Source: Chloroflexi bacterium UBA6077 (GTDB taxonomy: Bacteria > Chloroflexota > UBA6077). Taken from it: DNA of 29,278 nt. Position numbers and translations under genes: made by a program. The notes beneath the pieces were generated by a model. That model searched no databases. It worked only from the letters and a program-made list of their open reading frames with translations, and was not told the origin of the DNA. The stretch is taken from positions 1-29,278 of the forward strand of contig DIXP01000001.1 in NCBI GenBank assembly GCA_002436065.1. Reading direction: 5' to 3'. Positions 1 through 6,091 of the stretch are shown here, in pieces (the stretch's first letter is position 1; every line of letters starts with the position of its first letter).

Positions 1-128
1 GTCAGGTTTATTTGTTAGCGACCATTACGGCCGAGATATCACACAAAACCGCGATGAGCCCGCAGGATCAGGGCAACATCACTCACCGCTGATGCCAGAG
101 GGTGCAGGAAGGGGATGTCCGGCGCGGT

Positions 129-170
129 CCCCCAGGATAGGGCGCGGTGAGCAGCGCCCTATCCTGGGGG
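129..170 (-). terminator. Hairpin terminator after the hydroxyacid dehydrogenase gene
   Basis: A perfect 17-bp inverted repeat (129-145 with 154-170) has an 8-nt loop and lies 14 nt past the stop codon of the minus-strand dehydrogenase. No clear U-run follows on the minus strand, so it may work as a strong GC-rich hairpin or an mRNA 3' end stabiliser. Bases 1-128 show no gene that I can support. Confidence 0.7.
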
Positions 171-183
171 TTCCAGGTCACTC

Positions 184-1155
184 TTACTTCAGCGCGTCGG
201 GGTTGACGATCTGGAGCGGCTTCTCGCCCCGCAGGACGCGCATCACGTTCTCGGCGGCCATCTCGCTCATGCCGCGGATGGAGTCGTCGCTGATGCCGGC
301 CACGTGGGAGGAGAGGTAGGCGTTTTCCAGCTTGCGGAGAGGGGCATCGGCGGGGAGCGGCTCCTGCTCGAAGACGTCCAGGGCCGCCGCCGCGATCTGC
401 CCGCTCTTCAGGGCGTCGTAGACTGCCGCGGCATCGACGATGCCGCCCCTAGCGGTGTTGATCAGGTAGGCGGTGGGCTTCATGGCCGCGAGCCGCTCGG
501 CGTTGATCAGGTGCTTCGTCTCCTCGTTCAGGAAGCAGTGGAGCGTCACAAAGTCGCTTTCCCGGATCAACCGATCCAGCGGCACGTAGGTCACCCCGTA
601 CTCCTTGGCGAACGCCTCGTCCTGGTAGACGTCATAGGCCAGCAGCTTCATGCCAAAGCCCTTCGCCCGCTTGGCCACCTCCTTGCCGATGGAGCCCATA
701 CCCACCAGCCCCAGGGTCTTGCCGTTCAGATCGGGACCGATGAAGCGCTGCCAACCGCCGGAGCGGAGGATCGAGAGGTTCTCCATGATCTTGCGGGCGC
801 ACTGGAGCATCATGGCCAGTGCCCAGTCGGCGACGGCGTGCTGGTTGGTGCCCGGAGTGATACAGATGGCTATGCCGTTGGCGGTGGCAGCCGGTACGTC
901 TATGGCGTCGTAGCCCACGCCGATCCGGCCGATCACCTTGAGCTGTGGTGCGTTCTCCAGCACCTTCGCGGTGAAGGGATCGATTCCGGCGATCACGCCG
1001 TCGATGCCCTGGAGGATCTGGATCATCTCCTCGTCGGTACGTCCCCCGTGGTAGGCGTTGAACACTGGCTCGAAACCCGCAGCCTCGAGGCGCTGGGCGA
1101 TCTCGCCCCCTGGGGACATGACCGCTGAAGTGATCAGGACTCGTCCTCTTGCCAT
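184..1155 (-). CDS. D-isomer 2-hydroxyacid dehydrogenase, short phosphoglycerate dehydrogenase-like
   Basis: NAD-dependent oxidoreductase of 323 aa. The Rossmann glycine motif GMGSIG is at residues 152-157, and the family catalytic triad is visible as Arg236 (INTARGG), Glu265 (DVFEQEP) and His284 (SSHVAG). This is the D-2-hydroxyacid dehydrogenase family; the closest sense is 3-phosphoglycerate dehydrogenase, the first step of serine synthesis. It lacks the C-terminal ACT or ASB regulatory domains of long SerA, so a role as hydroxypyruvate/glyoxylate reductase or another 2-ketoacid reductase cannot be excluded. The start was chosen at ATG 1155 because a GGAG site lies 10 nt upstream and the protein then begins at the first beta strand (MARGRVLITS); a longer upstream reading frame has no family similarity. 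The gene is transcribed away from phosphofructokinase and ends at a strong hairpin. Confidence 0.88.
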   Translation of the reverse strand: MARGRVLITSAVMSPGGEIAQRLEAAGFEPVFNAYHGGRTDEEMIQILQGIDGVIAGIDPFTAKVLENAPQLKVIGRIGVGYDAIDVPAATANGIAICITPGTNQHAVADWALAMMLQCARKIMENLSILRSGGWQRFIGPDLNGKTLGLVGMGSIGKEVAKRAKGFGMKLLAYDVYQDEAFAKEYGVTYVPLDRLIRESDFVTLHCFLNEETKHLINAERLAAMKPTAYLINTARGGIVDAAAVYDALKSGQIAAAALDVFEQEPLPADAPLRKLENAYLSSHVAGISDDSIRGMSEMAAENVMRVLRGEKPLQIVNPDALK

Positions 1156-1341
1156 GGCAATCCACTCCTTCTTACCGATATAGCCAGGCCGCTCGCCGGC
1201 AGCTGCCGAGACGCGTGGTTTCCTGGGGCAGGGCACAATTCTACGTCCGGCCTTCGGTTCTTGCCAAGCGTCCCGAATGTGGGGGGATTCCAGGCCGCCG
1301 TGGGGACGGGGCAAGGGGTGGCTCCCCTCGCAGAGGGAATG

Positions 1342-1439
1342 TATACTAGCGAGCACGCGGGCAAGCAGGCGATCGGGTCGCCCGGTGCTCCCCGAAAGCC
1401 CCTCTCCCATCGACTCTTTGCCCTATGAGAGGTTTTTTT
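1342..1439 (+). promoter_or_regulatory. Promoter -10 box and structured leader of the phosphofructokinase gene
   Basis: This lies in the 314-bp divergent gap between the dehydrogenase and phosphofructokinase. A -10-like TATACT is at 1342-1347 with no convincing -35. Directly downstream, GAGCAC-g-CGGGC (1351-1362) pairs with GCCCG-GTGCTC (1380-1390), giving an 11-bp stem with one bulge. A second, weaker hairpin CCTCTC (1401-1406) / GAGAGG (1427-1432) runs straight into seven Ts (1433-1439), which resembles an intrinsic terminator 31 nt before the start codon. A short hairpin cgggc/gcccg follows near 1441-1456. Together this looks like an attenuator-type leader. No known riboswitch class was recognised. 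Confidence 0.4.
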
Positions 1440-1469
1440 GCGGGCCTAGAAGCCCGACTGGAGGGTACC

Positions 1470-2504
1470 ATGCGAATAGCGGTCATGACGGGTGGAGGCG
1501 ACGCCGCGGGGCTGAACGCGGCGATCCGGGCGGTGGTGAGAAGGGCTATCAGCCTCAATTTCGACGTTCTGGGAGTGCGGAGCGGCTGGGCCGGACTGCT
1601 GGGCGGCGGGAACCTGCAGCGGCTGGATTCCAGGCTGGTATCGGGCATCCTGCATCAGGGAGGAACGATCCTGGGCACCTCCAGGGCCAACCCGCTCACG
1701 CGGCCCGAGGAGTTCGAGCAGGTGCTGGCCAACCTGAAGGCGTTCGGTATCGACGGGCTGGTGGTGATAGGGGGGCCGGACACCCTGATGGTTGCTGCCG
1801 AGCTTCAGGACAGGTGGGGCAGGGTGGTGGGCATCCCCAAGACCATAGACAACACCCTGAACGGGCCGGACGCCAGTATCGGCTACAGCACCGCCGTCGC
1901 GGTGGTGACAGAGGCGTTGGACCGGCTTCACACAACTGCCAGCTCGCACCATCGGGTGTTGGTGGCGGAGGTGATGGGGCGGGACGCCGGTTGGGTGGCT
2001 GTGGCCGGTGGCCTCGCCGGCGGGGCGGACATAGTGATCATCCCCGAGGTGCCGGTGGAGTTGGATACCATCTGCGAGCACGTCGTGACACGGCGGGCGC
2101 AGGGGAGGGACTTCAGCATCGTCGTCGTCGCCGAGGCGGCGGTGGTCACCGACCTATCGGACGAAGGGATCGACCTCGGTAGGCCCGACCCTTACGGCCG
2201 GGTGAAGCTGGACCGCCGCAACATCGGCGAGCGGCTGGCCGCGGAGATAGAGAAGCGAACCGGTCTGGAGACCCGCTTCATCGTCCTCGGCTACCTGCAG
2301 CGGGGCGGCGTGCCCACAGCTGAGGATCGCATCCTGGCCACTCGGCTGGGGGTGGCGGCTGTAGACTACGTGGCGGAGGGGCGGTTCGGCTACGTGCCCT
2401 GCCTGTGCGGTGGCAAGATACAGCCGGCGCCGATCCGCGACCTGGTATCGAGGAGCCAGCCGGCCGACGTGGAGCTGTACGAGCTGGCCAAGCTGTTCGA
2501 CTAG
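1470..2504 (+). CDS. 6-phosphofructokinase, group III-like (ATP or PPi donor unresolved)
   Basis: Phosphorylates fructose 6-phosphate in glycolysis; 344 aa. The residue numbering happens to match E. coli PfkA. GGGDAAGLN (residues 8-16) is the nucleotide loop, GTSR with Arg72 is present, Lys124 is in GIPKTIDN and the catalytic base Asp127 is kept. The PKTID form (Lys124) and Asp at 104 are typical of group III and PPi-type enzymes rather than classical ATP-PfkA (GGDGS and PGTID). Two usual acidic residues are changed: position 103 (Asp, or Glu in group III) is Pro in GGPDT, and Asp129 is Thr in TIDNT. The start was set at ATG 1470 because GGAGGG lies 4 nt upstream; the in-frame ATG at 1425 has no such site. 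Phosphofructokinase family membership is secure, but donor and activity are not. Confidence 0.87.
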   Translation: MRIAVMTGGGDAAGLNAAIRAVVRRAISLNFDVLGVRSGWAGLLGGGNLQRLDSRLVSGILHQGGTILGTSRANPLTRPEEFEQVLANLKAFGIDGLVVIGGPDTLMVAAELQDRWGRVVGIPKTIDNTLNGPDASIGYSTAVAVVTEALDRLHTTASSHHRVLVAEVMGRDAGWVAVAGGLAGGADIVIIPEVPVELDTICEHVVTRRAQGRDFSIVVVAEAAVVTDLSDEGIDLGRPDPYGRVKLDRRNIGERLAAEIEKRTGLETRFIVLGYLQRGGVPTAEDRILATRLGVAAVDYVAEGRFGYVPCLCGGKIQPAPIRDLVSRSQPADVELYELAKLFD

Positions 2505-2511
2505 GGATGGG

Positions 2512-2555
2512 AACCGCGGAAGTGGGCGGGCAAATGCCCGCCCACTTCCGCGGTT
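2512..2555. terminator. Bidirectional hairpin between convergent pfk and gmd
   Basis: A perfect inverted repeat with 21-bp arms (2512-2532 and 2535-2555) and a 2-nt AA loop fills the 56-bp gap between two convergent genes. It can fold on both strands and probably ends both transcripts or blocks read-through. There is no U-tract on either side. Confidence 0.7.
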
Positions 2556-2560
2556 CGAGG

Positions 2561-3580
2561 CTACTTGCCGGCGGGTACGCCGGTGCGGATCCGCTCCTTC
2601 TCCGCCGCCATGTCGGACTCCACCATCATCTCGACCAGCTGCTGGAAGGTGACCGACGGCTTCCAGCCCAGCTTGGTGTTTGCCTTGGTGGGGTTGGAAA
2701 GCAGCTGCTCGACCTCGGCGGGGCGCAGGAAACGGGGATCGGTGCGAACGTAGTCCTGCCAGTTCAGCCCCACGCAGGCGAAGGCCAGCTCCGCGAACTC
2801 CGCGACGCTGTGGCACTCTCCGGTGCCCACCACGTAGTCCTCCGGCTCGGCCTGCTGGAGCATCAGGTGCATCGCCCGTATGTAATCCCCGGCGTAGCCC
2901 CAGTCGCGCTTGGCGTCGAGGTTGCCCAGCACCAGCTCCTTCTGCCGGCCCAGCTTGATTCGGGCCACGGCGTGGGAGATCTTCCGGGTCACGAACTCCA
3001 GACCCCGACGAGGGGACTCGTGGTTGAAGAGGATCCCACTGCAGGCGTAAAGGTCGTAGCTCTCGCGGTAGTTGATGGTGATGTGATGTCCATACACCTT
3101 CGCGACCGCGTAGGGGCTGCGGGGGTAGAAGGGAGTGGTCTCGCTCTGGGGGACCTCCCGCACCCTGCCGTACATCTCGCTGGAGCTGGCCTGGTAGAAG
3201 CGCATGGGATTGCTCCGCTTGCCGTTGGCCCGGCCGCAGCCACCGACGGTGCGTACGGCCTCCAGCATGTTCAGTACGCCGAGGCCGGTGACCTCTCCCA
3301 CCAGACGGGCCTGGTCCCAGGAGAGGGCTACATAGGAGATAGCGGCGAGGTTGTACACCTCGTCCGGCTTGGTGTACTCCAGGGCTCGGATAAGTGAGGT
3401 CTGGTCCATCAGGTCCCCGAGGACCAACTCCATATCGGGAGCGATGGACTCCACCCACTCGCGCTTGGGGTTGTTCTGGCCCCGGATCAGGCCGTAGACG
3501 TTATAGCCCTGTTTGAGCAGGTGCTCGGCCAGGTAGGTGCCGTCCTGCCCGGTGATGCCGGTGATCAACGCCGTTCTCAT
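2561..3580 (-). CDS. gmd: GDP-mannose 4,6-dehydratase
   Basis: Converts GDP-D-mannose to GDP-4-keto-6-deoxy-D-mannose, the entry to GDP-fucose, GDP-rhamnose and related sugars for surface polysaccharides. It is an extended short-chain dehydrogenase of 339 aa. The NADP-binding GITGQDG is at residues 8-14, the SSSEMYG motif is near 132-138 and the catalytic YxxxK is Tyr157/Lys161 (YAVAK). The segment NHESPRRG-EFVTRKI is typical of Gmd. The start at ATG 3580 has a GAGGAGG site upstream and begins exactly at the Rossmann strand (MRTALITG). No GDP-fucose synthase or mannose gene lies next to it, so the sugar product is not fixed by context. Confidence 0.94.
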   Translation of the reverse strand: MRTALITGITGQDGTYLAEHLLKQGYNVYGLIRGQNNPKREWVESIAPDMELVLGDLMDQTSLIRALEYTKPDEVYNLAAISYVALSWDQARLVGEVTGLGVLNMLEAVRTVGGCGRANGKRSNPMRFYQASSSEMYGRVREVPQSETTPFYPRSPYAVAKVYGHHITINYRESYDLYACSGILFNHESPRRGLEFVTRKISHAVARIKLGRQKELVLGNLDAKRDWGYAGDYIRAMHLMLQQAEPEDYVVGTGECHSVAEFAELAFACVGLNWQDYVRTDPRFLRPAEVEQLLSNPTKANTKLGWKPSVTFQQLVEMMVESDMAAEKERIRTGVPAGK

Positions 3581-3777
3581 GAAATCCTCCTCGGGAGTCC
3601 GGGACCTTGGAGATGAAGGGTGTAGAAGAGGTGCCCGGGACGGCCCTTTATTACACGAGTTGGCAGTTCCTGTCAATGCGGCGGCGTCCCTTGAGAGCGC
3701 TTTGGGCGGCTGGCGGCGCGGGCCGGCGGCCTTGCCTTCCCAAATCCGCCTCTTTGGGAAGTTCGCACCGGTGGGGC

Positions 3778-3805
3778 TTGACAACCCGCCGAGGCAGGCT
3801 ACAAT
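3778..3805 (+). promoter_or_regulatory. Sigma-70-type promoter of the membrane protein/regulator operon
   Basis: Perfect -35 TTGACA (3778-3783), 16-bp spacer and -10 TACAAT (3800-3805). It lies about 50 bp before the first gene of the two-gene operon starting at 3857 and directly upstream of a palindromic operator. The rest of the gap 3581-3777 shows no further gene. Confidence 0.8.
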
Positions 3806-3806
3806 G

Positions 3807-3843
3807 TCTGCAGACTAGTTTGTAGCACAGACCAGTCTGCAGA
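3807..3843. promoter_or_regulatory. Palindromic operator overlapping the transcription start
   Basis: Two 10-bp arms, TCTGCAGACT (3807-3816) and AGTCTGCAGA (3834-3843), form a perfect inverted repeat, and each contains the 8-bp palindrome TCTGCAGA. It starts 2 bp after the -10 box, so a bound protein would block transcription. The likely ligand is the winged-helix protein encoded as the second gene of the same operon (inferred autoregulation). Confidence 0.65.
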
Positions 3844-3856
3844 ATATGAGAGGTGT

Positions 3857-4480
3857 ATGATCATGAGGCCGGATGTGAACAGGGCCGAGCAGCGGGCTAG
3901 GCAGTACTGGTACGACGATGGGGTGGCGGAGATCGCTATCGGTTGCGTCCTCCTGATGGTGGGCCTCCTCTTCCTCGCAGAGCACACGGGCATAATTGTC
4001 CCTGGCGCCTCTTCCCTCGGACTCATCGCCGTCGTGCTCGGCGGTTGGTGGTTGGCCGGCATCGCCGTTCGGGCGGTCAAGACCAGGCTTACCTATCCCC
4101 GCACAGGCTACGTCCGCTACACGCGGGAGCGGGGACGAAAGCGTTCGCGGTTGACGGTGGGGATAATCGGGGCGGTGATAGGAGCCCTGATGGCTGCGCT
4201 ACTCACCACAGCGCCCGCCTCCCTGTCCTGGATCCCTGCCCTGGATGGCCTCCTTGGGGGCATATTCTTCCTCTACCTGGGCTACACCGTTGGCCTGGTG
4301 AGATTCTATCTCCTGGGGGTACTCTCGGTGGTCGTGGGTGCGGTCGCTTCCCTTGCCGGTCTCGCGGATCTGCTGGGCAGTGCGGTGTACTTCGGCTCCG
4401 TGGGGATTGCCATGTTGCTGTCGGGGGTGATTACCCTGATCCACTACCTCCGCACCACCCGGCCGCCCGAGGAGGCGTGA
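3857..4480 (+). CDS. Multi-pass membrane protein of unknown function, regulator-linked
   Basis: A 207-aa protein with a short polar N-terminus (RAEQRARQYWYDDGVAE) and about six hydrophobic segments: roughly residues 25-45, 50-70, 100-120, 125-145, 147-168 and 172-195. A basic loop with RTGYVRYTRERGRKRSR lies after the second segment, probably on the cytoplasmic side. I do not recognise a named family. Similar small membrane proteins that start with a W(Y/F)xDG motif often sit beside a winged-helix regulator, as here. ATG 3857 has GAGAGGTG upstream; ATG 3863 is an alternative. The next gene starts 2 nt after its stop, so the two are translationally coupled. Confidence 0.75.
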   Translation: MIMRPDVNRAEQRARQYWYDDGVAEIAIGCVLLMVGLLFLAEHTGIIVPGASSLGLIAVVLGGWWLAGIAVRAVKTRLTYPRTGYVRYTRERGRKRSRLTVGIIGAVIGALMAALLTTAPASLSWIPALDGLLGGIFFLYLGYTVGLVRFYLLGVLSVVVGAVASLAGLADLLGSAVYFGSVGIAMLLSGVITLIHYLRTTRPPEEA

Positions 4481-4482
4481 CC

Positions 4483-4794
4483 ATGGCCGAGGGTTTTCGG
4501 GATCTGGCGGGGTTGGATCGGATCGTCCACGAGCCGGCGAGGCTGATGATCATCGCCCTGCTCCAGCCGCTGGAGAGCGCCGATTTCCTCTTCCTCCTTC
4601 GAGAGACGGGGTTGACCAGGGGCAACCTCTCGGCCCACCTCTCGAAGCTGGAGGATGCAGGATACGTGGATGTCCACAAGGGGTTCCGAGGGAGGGTGCC
4701 TCAGACCACCTACAGCCTCACCGAGGAGGGCCGTACAGCCTACCGCGGCTATCGCGAGAGGATGAGGCGGGCCGTGGAGAGCCTCCCGGAGTAG
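4483..4794 (+). CDS. Winged-helix transcriptional regulator (ArsR/MarR-like, single domain)
   Basis: A 103-aa DNA-binding protein. The helix-turn-helix spans about residues 30-60 (FLLRETGLTRGNLSAHLSKLEDAGYV), followed by a wing (KGFRGRVPQTTYSLTEEGR) of the kind seen in one-domain MarR/PadR-like winged-helix regulators, with no ligand or metal domain. No cysteines are present, so metal sensing of the ArsR type is unlikely. Its ATG is 2 nt after the stop of the membrane protein gene, with GAGGAGG inside that gene's end as its ribosome site. The palindrome at 3807-3843 is its probable target; the membrane partner may be its effector or output. Confidence 0.85.
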   Translation: MAEGFRDLAGLDRIVHEPARLMIIALLQPLESADFLFLLRETGLTRGNLSAHLSKLEDAGYVDVHKGFRGRVPQTTYSLTEEGRTAYRGYRERMRRAVESLPE

Positions 4795-4830
4795 TCCTGG
4801 GAGGACGCTGGTGGCCCGAGAGGTGCAGAG

Positions 4831-4965
4831 TATACTACTATGGGCAGGTATCGAAGAGACTCTCTGGCGGTTCGGCTTATCTGATGTTGGTTAGCCCGAG
4901 GTTGAAACCGTCGGGCTAAGAAAACGAAGCCCTGTCGGGCTGGAACTGGGGCGCCGTTCAGGGCT
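4831..4965 (+). promoter_or_regulatory. Promoter-like box and two-hairpin leader of the CPBP protease gene
   Basis: A TATACT -10-like box at 4831-4836 precedes a 168-nt leader. TTAGCCCGA (4891-4899) pairs perfectly with TCGGGCTAA (4911-4919), and AGCCCTG (4928-4934) pairs with CAGGGCT (4959-4965). The first arm can also pair with the TCGGGCT copy at 4935-4941, so two exclusive folds are possible. No -35 box is convincing, and no known riboswitch was recognised. Confidence 0.35.
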
Positions 4966-5004
4966 CAGACTGGCCCTTCGTCTCGATCGAAACTGGAGAA
5001 CTAG

Positions 5005-6054
5005 ATGTCGGATAGCGAACCTACCTCTCAGCCTTCGGGTGGCATCCCCAACCCCTTCTGGAATCGGGAGGAGAGGCGGCTGAGGGCAGGCTGGCGGCTG
5101 CTGCTGCAGGCGATCCTCTTCGTGCTGCTGCTGGGGATCCTTCAGGTCACGATAGTGCTGGTGCTGGCTGCCCTGCCGGGAGGGTTCGACCCCAGTGAGC
5201 TGGGGGCATTCGCGTCCCCATTGCTGCTGGCGGCGGGAGCAGTGGCCTCCCTGATAGCCATGGTGCTCAGCCTGCTGGTGGCTGCGCGCCTGCTCGACCG
5301 CCGGCCGCTGCCGGACTACGGGTTCCACCTGGGGCCGCGCTGGTGGGCCGACCTCGGCTTCGGGCTCGCCCTCGGTGCGCTGCTGATGGCCGGGCTGTTC
5401 CTGGTGGAATGGCTGGCAGGCTGGGTGGTGGTGGCGGGGACCTTCCGGACCGCCGGGCCGGGGGTCGATTTCGCCGCCGGGATCATTGCCTCCCTCATCG
5501 CCTTCATCTGTGTGGGGTTCTACGAGGAGATGTTCGCGCGGGGCTACCAGCTTCGCAACCTGGCGGAGGGGCTCAACCTCCGAAGGGTGAGCGCCAGGAC
5601 GGCGCTGCTGCTGGCCTGGGCGGCCTCCTCAGCGATCTTCGGGCTGCTGCACGCCTTCAACCCTAACTCCACGCCTCTCAGCACCCTCAACCTGATGCTG
5701 GTCGGCCTCTTCCTGGGATTGGGCTTCCTGTTGACGGGGGAACTGGCAATCCCCATCGGCCTGCACATCTCCTGGAACTTTTTCCAGGGGAACGTGTTCG
5801 GGTTTCCAGTCAGTGGAGGCGCCGCCGGACCGAGCTTCCTGGCCAGCCAGCAGGGGGGGCCGGACCTTATCACGGGTGGGGCATTCGGCCCGGAGGCGGG
5901 GCTGCTGGGGCTGCTGTCCTCCCTGGTGGGGGCGCTGCTGATCTGGCTCTGGGTCCGCTACCGATACGGCGAAGCCAGGCTACAGACGGATCTGGCCGAG
6001 TACGAACCCCAGGGCCGACGCCCGGCCGAGGGTGGCGGCGACCAGGCGGCATGA
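5005..6054 (+). CDS. CPBP family intramembrane metalloprotease (CAAX/Abi type)
   Basis: An integral membrane protein of 349 aa with about eight hydrophobic segments. The CPBP signature is complete: EEMFARG (EExxxR) near residue 175, FGLLHAFN (FxxxH) near 213 and HISWN (HxxxN) near 253. These residues form the metal site of Rce1-like glutamate proteases. Bacterial members act in protein maturation, bacteriocin self-immunity or signalling; the substrate here is unknown. The N-terminal 30 residues are polar and Pro-rich, and the C-terminal tail is charged and probably cytoplasmic. A GGAG site lies 8 nt before ATG 5005. It is monocistronic, as the next gene is convergent. Confidence 0.88.
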   Translation: MSDSEPTSQPSGGIPNPFWNREERRLRAGWRLLLQAILFVLLLGILQVTIVLVLAALPGGFDPSELGAFASPLLLAAGAVASLIAMVLSLLVAARLLDRRPLPDYGFHLGPRWWADLGFGLALGALLMAGLFLVEWLAGWVVVAGTFRTAGPGVDFAAGIIASLIAFICVGFYEEMFARGYQLRNLAEGLNLRRVSARTALLLAWAASSAIFGLLHAFNPNSTPLSTLNLMLVGLFLGLGFLLTGELAIPIGLHISWNFFQGNVFGFPVSGGAAGPSFLASQQGGPDLITGGAFGPEAGLLGLLSSLVGALLIWLWVRYRYGEARLQTDLAEYEPQGRRPAEGGGDQAA

Positions 6055-6091
6055 TTGCCGGCCCGTCCCAAGCCGCTCGCAACTCTCGTGG

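Noticed and set aside
1156..1341. Riboswitch or T-box before the hydroxyacid dehydrogenase
   Set aside because: No conserved motif of a known class was found and the pairings seen belong to the phosphofructokinase leader on the other strand.
2154..3458. Long open frame on the minus strand overlapping gmd and pfk
   Set aside because: Its product is rich in Arg/Gly/Pro and has no recognisable domain; it is the third-position shadow of gmd in high-GC DNA.
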